A stretch of DNA of 64,000 nt from Kineosporia corallincola (GCF_018499875.1 NZ_JAHBAY010000013.1:1-64000); one strand, 5' to 3'. Shown: positions 27,056-35,748, counted from the first letter of the stretch. The notes: generated by a model from the sequence alone, not told the origin. A program made the numbers and translations.

Positions 27056-28435
27056 ATGCGAACTCCTTCCTCACCGGGCGGCGGCCGGAGGAAACCCTCC
27101 TGGCGTCTGTGGACCGTGGGCCTCAGCGCCGTGGTTCTTGCGGTCACCGGTACCACCGTCGCCCTTCAGTCTGCTTCGGCGGAGCAGGCGAGCACGGCGT
27201 CCACCAGCACCACGAGCAGCGCGAGCGCCGCGAGCTCGGACAGCAGCGACTCCTCGGTCAGCGCCTCGTCCACGGTCACCACCACGGCCGCGGCCTGCTC
27301 GCGGACCAAGTCCAAGACCGCGAAGACCAAGGTCACCAGCGTCTCCCTGCCCTACAAGGTCAAGGGCTACGGCGGCGAGGGCGACACCGAGGTGATCCCG
27401 ATGGCCGTCGCCGCGGCCCCCAACGGCCAGTCCTGGCTGGCCTGGGTCGGCACCAGCGGCAAGGTCTACCTGGGCAAGCTCGGCTGCAACGACAAGCTGA
27501 CCGGCAAGGTCACCAGCTTCACCGGCATCGACCTGCAAGACATCACGGCCGATGCCAACGGCGGCGCCATCCTGATCACCAAGAAGGGCAGCTGCGGTAC
27601 CGGCCCGCTCTGCGGCGGCACCTCCAGCCCGTGCAACACCATGCACCTGATCCGCTTCGACAACAGCGGAAAAACGGTGTGGAGCAAGCAGGTCACCAAC
27701 CTGAGCAGCACCAAGAAGGGCTACTCCAACGGCGCCCGGTTCGTCTGGTGGTACCAGCACCACGGCCGGATCGCGACCGGCGGCGGCAAGTACGCGGCCT
27801 ACTTCGGCACCGCGATCACCGTGAAGAACGGCAGCTGCGTCGACATCCACCAGGGTGACCGCCTCCAGGTCGTCACCTCGAAGGGCAAGGCGGTGGCGAG
27901 CGAGAGCACCGACTTCAGCTGTAGCCATGCCTGGAACTCGCGGGTGGTCTACGACCCGGCCAAGAAGAAATTCATCACGGTGTGCGCCACCGACAACGAG
28001 TGCCGAATCGCGCAGGCCAATCCCTACAGAACAGTGGTCGCCAGTAAATGCGACGGCACCCTGTTCGGCGGCGACCTGATCCTGGCGAAGACCGGTTACT
28101 GGACGGCGTGGAGCCAGGGTGGCAAGGCCAAGATCTCCCGCTTTACCACCGGCAAGGCCAACAAGACCGTGAATTCGGTTGCGGCCACGCAACATCCGCA
28201 CCTGGTGAAGTACGGCAGCAACCGCATGGTGCTGAGCTGGGGCTCCGGCTCCAAGATCAAGGCCAAGATCATGAACCGGTCCACCGGCGCCACCATCGGT
28301 TCGACGCTGACGCTCAACGCCAAGGACCACGACTACATGTCGTTCAAGGAGTACAAAGACGGCAGCGTGGCCTATGCTGCGGCCGGCGCGACCACCAAGA
28401 GCATCAAGATCGCCCGCGTGATGCCGATGACCTGA
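27056..28435 (+). CDS. Secreted protein of unknown function
   Basis: A 459-residue exported protein I do not recognise. A signal peptide with hydrophobic core WTVGLSAVVLAVTGTTVAL and ASAEQ cleavage region is followed by a Ser/Thr-rich linker (about residues 42-80). The remaining 370 residues have paired cysteines and repeated short strand motifs (SWLAWVGTSGKVYLG, GGAILITKKG, KFITVCATDN, RMVLSWGSGSK), suggesting an extracellular beta-propeller. The SD (GGAG) is only two bases from the ATG, so the start is slightly uncertain. A strong hairpin overlaps its stop codon. Confidence 0.65.
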   Translation: MRTPSSPGGGRRKPSWRLWTVGLSAVVLAVTGTTVALQSASAEQASTASTSTTSSASAASSDSSDSSVSASSTVTTTAAACSRTKSKTAKTKVTSVSLPYKVKGYGGEGDTEVIPMAVAAAPNGQSWLAWVGTSGKVYLGKLGCNDKLTGKVTSFTGIDLQDITADANGGAILITKKGSCGTGPLCGGTSSPCNTMHLIRFDNSGKTVWSKQVTNLSSTKKGYSNGARFVWWYQHHGRIATGGGKYAAYFGTAITVKNGSCVDIHQGDRLQVVTSKGKAVASESTDFSCSHAWNSRVVYDPAKKKFITVCATDNECRIAQANPYRTVVASKCDGTLFGGDLILAKTGYWTAWSQGGKAKISRFTTGKANKTVNSVAATQHPHLVKYGSNRMVLSWGSGSKIKAKIMNRSTGATIGSTLTLNAKDHDYMSFKEYKDGSVAYAAAGATTKSIKIARVMPMT

Positions 28436-28451
28436 TCCGTCTCGGATCAGG
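28431..28451 (+). terminator. Hairpin overlapping the stop of the secreted protein gene
   Basis: CCTGATCCG (28431-28439) and CGGATCAGG (28443-28451) form a perfect 9-bp stem with a three-base loop. The TGA stop (28433-28435) sits in the left arm. No T-run follows. Confidence 0.5.
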
Positions 28452-28465
28452 TTGAGGGTTCAGCC

Positions 28466-28525
28466 CACACAGCTCAGCGCCACACGGCTCAGCGCCACAC
28501 GGCTCAGCGCCGGACGGCTCAGCCC
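28466..28525. repeat. Four tandem 15-bp repeats
   Basis: Four consecutive 15-bp units based on CACACGGCTCAGCGC. Units 2 and 3 are identical, unit 1 has one change and unit 4 several. They occupy the space between two convergent genes, between two hairpins. Although an open frame can be read through them, it is the trivial product of the repeat. Confidence 0.85.
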
Positions 28526-28548
28526 TCACAGCGCAGCCCGGCAAACAG

Positions 28549-28584
28549 AAACTCCCCCGGCGGCCGCCCACGCCGGGGGAGTTT
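28549..28584. terminator. Bidirectional rho-independent terminator
   Basis: AAACTCCCCCGGCG (28549-28562) pairs perfectly with CGCCGGGGGAGTTT (28571-28584) around an eight-base loop. T-rich sequence follows on the plus side and A-rich precedes it, so it can terminate both the secreted-protein gene and terC, which converge here. Confidence 0.85.
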
Positions 28585-28606
28585 CTTCGTGTCAGGAGGT
28601 GGGGAC

Positions 28607-29614
28607 TCAGACCGCCCGGCGGTCCGCGGCGGCCACGGCATCCTGCTCCGGGTCGGGCCGGCGGCTCGACACCACCAGGCTGGTGACCGTGGTGATGGCC
28701 AGGGTGCCGATGATGACGGTGAGCGAGAGCCAGATCGGGATCTCGCCGTCGAACGGAGCCCAGTCCGCCCAGTGGTACTTGTGCATCGCGTGCAGCACCA
28801 GCTTCACGCCGATGAAGGCCAGGATGAACGACAGGCCCAGCGACAGGTAGATCAGCTTCTGGAGCAGCCCGCCCAGCAGGAAGTAGAGCTGGCGCAGACC
28901 CATCAGGGCGAACACGTTGGCGGTGAACACCAGGTAGGGCTCTTCGGTGAGGCCGTAGATGGCGGGGATCGAGTCGAGGGCGAAGAGCAGGTCGGTGCTG
29001 CCCAGGGCCACGATCACGAAGAACATCGGGGTGATCAGCCGCCGCCCGCCCTGCATCACGCTGAGGGAACGGCCGTGGAACTCGTCGACCGAGGGCAGCC
29101 GGCGCTTCACCAGCCGCATCAGCGCGTTGTCGACCTCCTCCTCGTCCTCGTCGTGCTTGCGGTACTCCTTCACCAGGTTGAACGCGGTGTAGATGAGGAA
29201 CGCGCCGAAGATGAAGAACACCCAGGAGAACTTGCTGATCGCGGCGGCACCGACGGCGATGAACACGGCCCGGAAGATCAGGGCCAGGATGATGCCGATG
29301 GTCAGCGCGTACTGCTGAAGATGCCGTGGCACCGCCAGTTTCGACATGATGATCAAGAAGATGAACAGGTTGTCGATCGACAGGCTGTACTCGGTGAGCC
29401 AGCCCGCGTAGAACTCGCCGGCGTAGGCCGAGCCGGCGGTGGCCCAGACGCCGAGACCGAACACGATCGCCAGGGCGACGAAGATACCGACGAACGTGCC
29501 GGCCTCCTTCATCGACGGCTCGTGCACGTTCCTGCCGATGACGAACACGTCGAGAGCGAGCACGGCGACCAGGACGACCGAGCTGATGATCCAGGTCGAG
29601 GTGGAGACATCCAT
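28607..29614 (-). CDS. TerC/Alx-family membrane protein
   Basis: A 335-residue TerC-family integral membrane protein with about eight helices. The acidic signature motifs are present: EYSLSIDNLFIFLIIM near residue 80 and GSTDLLFALDSIPAIYGLT near 205. A charged cytoplasmic loop (EYRKHDEDEEEVD) separates the halves. Family members Alx and MeeF/MeeY-type proteins export or load manganese; others affect tellurite resistance. The ATG at 29614 is preceded by GGAAGG, which lies in one arm of a long-range stem in the leader. It is downstream of the arabinofuranosidase gene but likely an independent unit. Confidence 0.88.
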   Translation of the reverse strand: MDVSTSTWIISSVVLVAVLALDVFVIGRNVHEPSMKEAGTFVGIFVALAIVFGLGVWATAGSAYAGEFYAGWLTEYSLSIDNLFIFLIIMSKLAVPRHLQQYALTIGIILALIFRAVFIAVGAAAISKFSWVFFIFGAFLIYTAFNLVKEYRKHDEDEEEVDNALMRLVKRRLPSVDEFHGRSLSVMQGGRRLITPMFFVIVALGSTDLLFALDSIPAIYGLTEEPYLVFTANVFALMGLRQLYFLLGGLLQKLIYLSLGLSFILAFIGVKLVLHAMHKYHWADWAPFDGEIPIWLSLTVIIGTLAITTVTSLVVSSRRPDPEQDAVAAADRRAV

Positions 29615-29623
29615 GCAGACGGA

Positions 29624-29747
29624 CCTTCCGGTTTGTGGCGTGCAGGGGTCAACCGGAGCGGCCGGTCAGAAGCCCAACGGCGATGACGCACGTCGAGTTC
29701 CGAGCGAGCACTCAGGCGCGACCCAGGTCACAGCGCAAACCGGAAGG
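29624..29747 (-). promoter_or_regulatory. Structured terC leader with SD-sequestering stem
   Basis: In the minus-strand RNA, CCUUCCGGUUUG (29747-29736) can pair perfectly with CAAACCGGAAGG (29635-29624), enclosing 100 bases. The 3' arm contains GGAAGG, the only SD candidate of terC, nine bases before its ATG. Inside is a further ACCGG/CCGGT hairpin (around 29654-29668). The position and logic resemble the manganese yybP-ykoY riboswitch, but its GGGGAGUA core is absent. It may be a different metal- or pH-responsive element or a plain attenuating structure. Confidence 0.45.
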
Positions 29748-29771
29748 CCCGAAAGTTGTTGCCTGGCTGAA

Positions 29772-31325
29772 CTATCGCCGAGTGAGGCGGATGGCTGTCC
29801 AGGAGACCGGCGGCAGGTCGAGCCGCAGCTCCCCGTCGTCCACCGTTACCCCTGACGCCTCGACCGGAACCACGCGGTCCGGCTGGTCGACGGTGTTCGT
29901 GGCGGACAGGTCGGTGTCGGACAGCGTCCACGACTCGGCCACCTGGAAGGCATGGTCGAAGCCGCCCAGCGGCACGGCCAGCGACACCTGCTCCTCCTGG
30001 TGCCGGTTGACCACGAACACGCTGAGCTCACCGGTCTCCGCGTCGTGCGTGGCGACGGCGTCCACCACCGGCACCTCGCCGTACTTCTCCGTGTCGTACA
30101 GCGGACCGCTCGGCTCCACCCGCAGCACGTCGCCCCGGGCGAACCGCGAGGTGATCGCGAACGGGTGGAAGATGGTCTGCCGCCAGGCCGGCCCGCCGGC
30201 CTCGCTGCGGATCGGCGCGATCACGTTGACCAGCTGCGCCTGGCAGGCGGCCGTCACCCGGTCGCTGTGCCGCAGCAACGAGATCAGCAGGTTGCCCACC
30301 ACCACGGCATCGGTGACCGTGTACTCGTCCTCGATCACCCGCGGCGCGATCGCCCACTCGGACGGGTCGGCCGCAGTGGCCCCGGACTCGAAAGCGCTCT
30401 GTTTCCAGACGTTCCACTCGTCGAACGAGATCATGATCCGCTTCGGGTTCTTCAGCCTGGCGCCCACGCTGTCCGCGGTGGCCACCACACTGTCGACGAA
30501 GTGGTCCATGTCCACGGCCGACGCCAGGAAGCTGGCCACGTCACCGTTCAGCGGCTCGTAGTAGGCGTGCGCCGAGACGTAGTCGACCACGTCGTAGGTG
30601 AGCTCGAGAACCTCGGACTCCCAGGCGGCGAACGTCGGCATCGACGAGCTGGAGCTGCCGACGGCCACCAGCTCCAGGTCCGGCTCCGCCGAGCGCAGGG
30701 CCCGGGCGGTCTCGGCCGCGAGCCGGCCGTACTCGTGCGCCGTCTTGTGGCCGGTCTGCCAGGGGCCGTCGAGCTCGTTGCCCAGGCAGAACATCGTGAC
30801 GCCGTACGGTTTGTCGACGCCGTTGGCCCGGCGCATCTCGGCGAAGTGGGTGCGGTCGGGCTGGTTGATGTACTCGTGCACGTCGAGGGCCTCCTGCACC
30901 CCACGGGTGCCGAGGTTCAGCGCGTACATCACCTCCACCCCGGCCTTGCCCGCCCAGCGCATGAACTCGTCGATCCCGACCTCGTTCGTCTCCAGGCAGT
31001 GCCAGGCCAGATCGCGGCGCACGGGCCGGTCGGCGACCGGCCCGACGCCGTCCTCCCAGCGGTACCCGGAGACGAAATTGCCTCCGGGATAACGGACCAG
31101 CGAGATCCCGAGCTCGCGGGCGAGGGCCAGGACGTCCTGCCGGAACCCGTCGGCGTCCGCCGTGGGGTGTCCCGGTTCGTAGATGCCGGTGTAGACGCAG
31201 CGCCCCATGTGCTCGACGAACGAGCCGAAGGTACGTCGTGACACGGGGGCCACGGTGAAGGCCGGATCGAGCCGGAACGTGGCAGAGAGCAAGGGTTTTC
31301 TCCCGGTTTCTGGCAGCGTGGACAT
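29772..31325 (-). CDS. abfA: Alpha-L-arabinofuranosidase, GH51
   Basis: A 517-residue cytosolic enzyme without signal peptide that removes terminal arabinofuranosyl groups from imported arabino-oligosaccharides. GH51 landmarks are GSFVEHMGRCVYTGIYEP, LVRYPGGNFVSGYRW, catalytic acid/base Glu in FCLGNELDGPWQ and nucleophile Glu in IMISFDEWNVWKQ. The C-terminal beta-sandwich ends with LDLPPVSWTAIRL. The ATG directly abuts the permease stop, so it is the last gene of a four-gene operon (binding protein, two permeases, hydrolase) and translated by coupling. Confidence 0.94.
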   Translation of the reverse strand: MSTLPETGRKPLLSATFRLDPAFTVAPVSRRTFGSFVEHMGRCVYTGIYEPGHPTADADGFRQDVLALARELGISLVRYPGGNFVSGYRWEDGVGPVADRPVRRDLAWHCLETNEVGIDEFMRWAGKAGVEVMYALNLGTRGVQEALDVHEYINQPDRTHFAEMRRANGVDKPYGVTMFCLGNELDGPWQTGHKTAHEYGRLAAETARALRSAEPDLELVAVGSSSSSMPTFAAWESEVLELTYDVVDYVSAHAYYEPLNGDVASFLASAVDMDHFVDSVVATADSVGARLKNPKRIMISFDEWNVWKQSAFESGATAADPSEWAIAPRVIEDEYTVTDAVVVGNLLISLLRHSDRVTAACQAQLVNVIAPIRSEAGGPAWRQTIFHPFAITSRFARGDVLRVEPSGPLYDTEKYGEVPVVDAVATHDAETGELSVFVVNRHQEEQVSLAVPLGGFDHAFQVAESWTLSDTDLSATNTVDQPDRVVPVEASGVTVDDGELRLDLPPVSWTAIRLTRR

Positions 31326-32186
31326 TTACTTGAGACTTCCCACGGTGAGACCGCCCTGCCAGTACCGCTGGAGGCTGAGGAAGGCGATGATGAGCGGGAG
31401 CGTGGAGAGCAGGGAACCGACGATGATCAGGTTCCAGAGTGACTGCCCGGAGCCGTTGTTCGACGTGGCCAGCGTCTCCCAGAGGTTGATACCCACGGTC
31501 AGCGGGTACAGCTTGGAGGTCGACAGCATGGTCAGGGGCAGGAAGTAGTTGTTCCAGGTGGACACGACCGACAGCAGCAGCACGGTGATCACGCCGGGCC
31601 GCATCAGCGGCAGCGCGACCTGGAAGAAGATCCGCAGCTCACCGGCACCGTCCACGCGGGCGGCGTCCACCAGTTCCTCCGGGATCGAGCCGCCGGCGTA
31701 GACCCGCATCAGATACACCGCGAACGGGCTGAGCAGTGACGGCAGGATCACCGCCCAGATCGTGTCGGTGAGACCGGCGTTCGAGAACATCACGAACGTC
31801 GGGATCACCAGGGCGGTCAGCGGAACCATCACGGCACCGAGCACACTGCCGAAAAACACGGTGCGGCCGGTGAACTTGTACATCGCGAAGCCGTAGCCGG
31901 CCAGCACCGAGACGATCGTGCAGCCGATCCCGCCGGCCCCGGCGTAGAGCACCGAGTTCCACATCCACCGCAGGTACTCGCCGTTGTTGTAGCTGAACAG
32001 GTCTCCCAGGTTGTCGAACAGGTGAAACCCGTTGAACCAGAGGGCACCCGAACCGGAGAACAGTCCCTTGGCGTTCTTCGTGCTGGCCACCACCAGCCAC
32101 CAGACCGGCAGCAGGAAGTAGCAGACCAGGGCCAGCAGGATCAGTTTGATCCCGGTGTGCCGGGGGACACGTCGCGGCTGGCTCAT
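31326..32186 (-). CDS. CUT1 ABC sugar permease, MalG/AraQ type
   Basis: A 286-residue permease with six helices. The ATPase-contact EAA loop reads EELVDAARVDGAGELRIFFQVALPLMRPG, a textbook CUT1 form. TMs begin at IKLILLALVCYFLLPVWWLV. The ATG at 32186 overlaps the stop of the partner permease (ATGA). It forms the membrane channel with that protein for oligosaccharide import. No ATPase gene is in the operon; as in many actinobacterial CUT1 systems, a shared MsiK-type ATPase elsewhere presumably energises it. Confidence 0.92.
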   Translation of the reverse strand: MSQPRRVPRHTGIKLILLALVCYFLLPVWWLVVASTKNAKGLFSGSGALWFNGFHLFDNLGDLFSYNNGEYLRWMWNSVLYAGAGGIGCTIVSVLAGYGFAMYKFTGRTVFFGSVLGAVMVPLTALVIPTFVMFSNAGLTDTIWAVILPSLLSPFAVYLMRVYAGGSIPEELVDAARVDGAGELRIFFQVALPLMRPGVITVLLLSVVSTWNNYFLPLTMLSTSKLYPLTVGINLWETLATSNNGSGQSLWNLIIVGSLLSTLPLIIAFLSLQRYWQGGLTVGSLK

Positions 32187-33130
32187 GTGAACAGACCTCC
32201 CCGCTTACGGGTGGCGAAGGTGAAGACGGCGACTGCCAGGAACACCACGAAGCCGAGCGAGAACGAGATCGCCGAGGCGTAGTTGAACTGTGCGTAGCGG
32301 AAGGCCAGGTTGAAAGCGTAGATGTTGGGCGTGAAGTCGGGCGTCACCGAGCCGTTCGCGATCGGGGAGACGATGGCCGGTTCGGTGAAGAACTGCAAGG
32401 TGCCGATCAGCGAGAAGACCAGGATCAGCACGAGCGCCGAGGAGACCAGCGGCACCTTGATCCGCAGGGCGATCTGCCGGGTGTTCGCCCCGTCGATCCG
32501 GGCCGCCTCGTAGAGCGAGGTGTCGATGCTCTTCAGGGCGGCGTAGATGATGATCATGTAGTAGCCGGACCACTGCCAGGTGACGATGTTGAGCAGGCCC
32601 TTGAAGATGTTGCCCTGACTGAGCAGGAACGGTGCCTGCACGTTGAACAACGAGGCGATCTGCTCGATCGGGCCGAAGCTCGGGCTGTAGAGGAAACCCC
32701 ACATCAGGGCTCCGATCACGGCCGGCACGGCGTACGGCAGGAAGATCATCAGGCGGCTGAAACTGGCCAGCCGGCCGGTGATCTCGTCGAGCATCAGGGC
32801 CGCGGCCAGGGCCACCCCGATCTGCAGCGGGATCACCACCAGGCTGAACCGGACGACCAGCCACAGGCCCTTACGGAACGACGGGTCGTGGAACGCCCGG
32901 GTGTAGTTGTCGAAGCCGGCGAACGTGGTGCCGGTGGCCAGGCCCTTGGTGTAGAGGCTGAGGTAACCGGCGTAGACCAGGGGGGCCACCAGGAAGGCCA
33001 GGAACACGATCAGGAACGGCAGCACGAACAGCCAGCCGATCTGGTCGCGGCGCAGGAGACGGGGCCGCACCCGCCGGATCGGCCGGGCGGGTGCGGCGCT
33101 CGTCGACATGACAGTGTCGACGTCGGTCAT
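32183..33130 (-). CDS. CUT1 ABC sugar permease, MalF/AraP type
   Basis: A 315-residue permease. Six helices start at IGWLFVLPFLIVFLAFLVAP. The EAA loop is DTSLYEAARIDGANTRQIALRIKVPLV. The ATG at 33130 is set by ATGA overlap with the binding-protein stop; longer upstream reading lies antisense within that gene and is rejected. Together with the downstream MalG-type subunit it forms the translocation pore for the substrate delivered by the lipoprotein encoded just upstream. Confidence 0.92.
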   Translation of the reverse strand: MTDVDTVMSTSAAPARPIRRVRPRLLRRDQIGWLFVLPFLIVFLAFLVAPLVYAGYLSLYTKGLATGTTFAGFDNYTRAFHDPSFRKGLWLVVRFSLVVIPLQIGVALAAALMLDEITGRLASFSRLMIFLPYAVPAVIGALMWGFLYSPSFGPIEQIASLFNVQAPFLLSQGNIFKGLLNIVTWQWSGYYMIIIYAALKSIDTSLYEAARIDGANTRQIALRIKVPLVSSALVLILVFSLIGTLQFFTEPAIVSPIANGSVTPDFTPNIYAFNLAFRYAQFNYASAISFSLGFVVFLAVAVFTFATRKRGGLFT

Positions 33131-34482
33131 CGAACGTTGAAGCCCTGGCTCTTGGCGTACTCCACCATGGTGGCCTGGAGGTCCGTGGCTGCCTGGTCGC
33201 CCGTGGTCTGGCCGGCGAAGAGCTTCACCAGCTGGGCCTGGAGCTGGGCGTAGTAGTACACCGTGAACGGGCTGTAAGTTGCTCCTGCGTAGGCGTTCTC
33301 GGCGGGGACATAGATGTCCTTGTTGGCCGTCTGGCCGTCGAAGAAGTCGATCTTCGCGTTGACGAACTCGTCCGACTTCAGCACGGTCTGGTTCAGCGGG
33401 AAGATGGTCTGCGTCTTCCAGCCGTCGGTCAGCGAGGCCTCGTCGGCGTACAGGCCCATGGCCACGGTGGCCGCGGCCTGCTTGTCCGAGGTCTGCGTGG
33501 TCACGGCGAAGGTCGAACCGCCCCAGTTCACCGACACCGGGTTGCTCTCGTCCCACTGCGGCAGCTCGGCGGCGGCGAACTGGCCGGCGTCGTCACCCTC
33601 ACCGACGCCCTGGCCGCTCAGGTAACCGGGGGCCCAGGCGGCCGACACGTAGGTGGCGTACTTACCGCCGACCACACCGGAGATGTAGTCGGTGGTGAAC
33701 TGGTCCTCCTTGCCGATCAAACCCTTCTTGACCAGGTCACCCCAGTAATTGAGGACGTCCTTGGTCGCCTGGTCGTCGAGCTTGATGCTGATGTTCAGCT
33801 TGTCGGAGAGGTCGTACTGGAAGGGCACCGCGCCCTTCTGGATCATCAGCGCGGTCACCGCTGCCGGGATGTTGCTGCCGATGTCCCCGAAGGCCGGCCC
33901 ACCGGCGTCCTTCAGTTTCTGCGCGGCCTCGGCGTACTCGGCCCAGGTCTTCGGCACGTCGATGTCGTACTTCTCGAGGATGTCCTTGCGGTAGATCATC
34001 CCCATCGGCCCGCCGTCGACCGGGATGGCGTACACCGCGTCGCCCTGCGAGACGTCGCTCCAGGCGCCCTCGCTGAAGTTGGACTTCACGTCGTTGGCGC
34101 CGAGCGGCGCGAGATCGACCAGTGCGTCCTGGATCTCGAAGCCGACCAGCTGCTCGGCCTCCAGCATGATGACGTCCGGCGCGCCCTTCTTCGCCGTGAT
34201 GGACGTCTGGAACTTGTCGTACTCGGTCTGGCCCTGACCGGCGTTCGTCCAGCAGACCTGGACGTCGGTGTGGTCGTTGTTGAAGTTGTCCACGACCTTG
34301 GCCATGTTGGGGTACCAGCCCCAGACCGTGACCTTCTTGGCGTCCGCGTTCACGATCTTGTTCGTGCACTTGGACGAGTCCGCGGCGCTTCCTGAGCCGC
34401 CGTCGCTTCCGCCGCCACAGGCAGCCAGCCCGATCGCGGCGACCATCCCGGTAGCGACAAGAGTGGGTGTGCGCAAGCGCAT
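33127..34482 (-). CDS. Extracellular sugar-binding lipoprotein (CUT1 system)
   Basis: A 451-residue family-1 solute-binding lipoprotein. The signal peptide ends in lipobox LAAC (Cys22), then GGGSDGGSGS. The mature protein opens KVTVWGWYPNMAKVVDNFNN and contains the family motif VMLEAEQLVGFEIQDAL and the YAIPVDGGPMGMIYRKDILEKY region. AAAGGAGG seven bases before ATG 34482 fixes the start. Operon context with GH51 predicts arabino-oligosaccharides as ligand, comparable to AraN. It is the first gene of the operon, controlled from the intergenic region shared with the LacI regulator. Confidence 0.9.
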   Translation of the reverse strand: MRLRTPTLVATGMVAAIGLAACGGGSDGGSGSAADSSKCTNKIVNADAKKVTVWGWYPNMAKVVDNFNNDHTDVQVCWTNAGQGQTEYDKFQTSITAKKGAPDVIMLEAEQLVGFEIQDALVDLAPLGANDVKSNFSEGAWSDVSQGDAVYAIPVDGGPMGMIYRKDILEKYDIDVPKTWAEYAEAAQKLKDAGGPAFGDIGSNIPAAVTALMIQKGAVPFQYDLSDKLNISIKLDDQATKDVLNYWGDLVKKGLIGKEDQFTTDYISGVVGGKYATYVSAAWAPGYLSGQGVGEGDDAGQFAAAELPQWDESNPVSVNWGGSTFAVTTQTSDKQAAATVAMGLYADEASLTDGWKTQTIFPLNQTVLKSDEFVNAKIDFFDGQTANKDIYVPAENAYAGATYSPFTVYYYAQLQAQLVKLFAGQTTGDQAATDLQATMVEYAKSQGFNVR

Positions 34483-34608
34483 GTCGATGCCTCCTTTGGT
34501 CATGACATGTCTGGCTACCGCAGGGACCACGCAGGGTGACGCACAGGGGCAGTCAGCCTGGTCGGCGGGTACCGATCAGGCCAGGGAGAGCTATGGGTGC
34601 GAGGTCCG

Positions 34609-34622
34609 TTGCAGCGCTGCAA
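34609..34622. promoter_or_regulatory. LacI-type operator palindrome
   Basis: TTGCAGCGCTGCAA is a perfect 14-bp palindrome with central CG, the usual shape of a LacI/GalR operator. It lies 126 bp before the binding-protein start and about 100 bp before the LacI gene, so it could repress both divergent transcripts until an arabinose-derived inducer binds. Confidence 0.7.
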
Positions 34623-34722
34623 AGGAGTATGCATGGGCGATAAGTGGGTGACAAGGGGTGATTGAAACGAAATACGATGGACGGCGCGAGCCTCTTCGGC
34701 TCGCCCGGCGGGAGAGGTGCCT

Positions 34723-35748
34723 ATGAAGGAAGCAACGCTGCGTGACGTCGCCGACCTGGCCGGGGTGTCCCCGCGCACGGTCTCGAACGTGGTCAACGGG
34801 TATGCCAAGGTCACCGACGTCACCCGCCACAAGGTGGAAGCCGCGATCGCCCAGCTCGGCTACCGGCCGAACGTGCTGGCCCGGCACCTGGCCACCGGGC
34901 GCTCCGGCCAGATCGTCGTGGTGGTGCCTTATCTCGACACGCCGTACTTCTCCGAGCTGCTCCAGGCGATCATCCCGGTGGCCCGGCGGGTCGGGTACAA
35001 CGTGCTGATCGACCAGTCCGACGGCGACCGGGAGCACGAGGGTCAGCTGATCGGGCAGGCGTCGCACCGGTCGCTGTTCGACGGCATCATCTACAGCCCG
35101 CTCGGCCTGTCGCAGGACGACCTGTCGAGGCGGGACCCGGCGCTGCCCATGGTGGTGATCGGAGAACGCACGTCCACGGCCAATTTCGACCATGTCGGCA
35201 TCGACGACGTGGCGGCGTCGACCGAGGCGGTGAACCATCTGATCGGGCTGGGGCGTCGCCGGATCGCCGCGATCGGCGACCAGCCCTACCCGACCGGTGA
35301 GGCGGCCCAGCGCCGCACCAAGGGTTTTCGCGCCGCGCATGCCGCGGCCGGCCTGCCGCTCGACGAGTCGCTGATCATCGGAACGCCGCGCTTCAACCGT
35401 CTGGACGGTGCCACGGCGATGGAAAGCCTTCTGCGACTGGATAATCCGCCGGATGCGGTGTTCTGCTACAGCGACCTGGTGGCGTCCGGCGCCATTCACA
35501 CCCTGCTGCACAACGGTTTACGGGTGCCGGAAGACGTGGCGGTGATCGGGTACGACGACATCGAGGACGGTCGTTACAGCCGGCCGACGATCAGCACGAT
35601 CTCGCCGGACAAGGCCGAGATCGCCCGGATGGCGGTGGAACGGCTGGTGATGCGGATCAAGAGCCGGGAGCCGGTGCCCGGCGTCGACCTACGGGCCGGG
35701 CACCGGCTGGTGGCCCGGCAGAGCACGGTGGGGGATGCGGCGGGCTGA
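34723..35748 (+). CDS. LacI-family regulator of the arabino-oligosaccharide operon
   Basis: A 341-residue repressor. The N-terminal helix-turn-helix and hinge are TLRDVADLAGVSPRTVSNVVNG and GYRPNVLARHLATG. The periplasmic-binding-like sensor follows (IVVVVPYLDTPYFSELL, FDGIIYSPLG, DAVFCYSDLVASGAI, VAVIGYDDIEDGRYSRP). The ATG at 34723 is preferred over GTG 34717 because GGGAGAGG is then five bases upstream. It is divergent from the ABC/GH51 operon, with a 14-bp palindrome between, so it is the probable local repressor. It converges on the Panacea gene with an 11-bp gap. Confidence 0.93.
   Translation: MKEATLRDVADLAGVSPRTVSNVVNGYAKVTDVTRHKVEAAIAQLGYRPNVLARHLATGRSGQIVVVVPYLDTPYFSELLQAIIPVARRVGYNVLIDQSDGDREHEGQLIGQASHRSLFDGIIYSPLGLSQDDLSRRDPALPMVVIGERTSTANFDHVGIDDVAASTEAVNHLIGLGRRRIAAIGDQPYPTGEAAQRRTKGFRAAHAAAGLPLDESLIIGTPRFNRLDGATAMESLLRLDNPPDAVFCYSDLVASGAIHTLLHNGLRVPEDVAVIGYDDIEDGRYSRPTISTISPDKAEIARMAVERLVMRIKSREPVPGVDLRAGHRLVARQSTVGDAAG

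Noticed and set aside
28466-28525. CRISPR array
   Set aside because: Units are contiguous with no spacers and no cas genes are present.
28452-28850. Frame with LSATR repeats
   Set aside because: The repeat peptide is just the 15-bp tandem DNA repeat translated; it then runs through a terminator into terC antisense.
29615-29771. Canonical yybP-ykoY manganese riboswitch before terC
   Set aside because: The conserved GGGGAGUA loop and partner sequences are absent; only the regulatory logic is similar.
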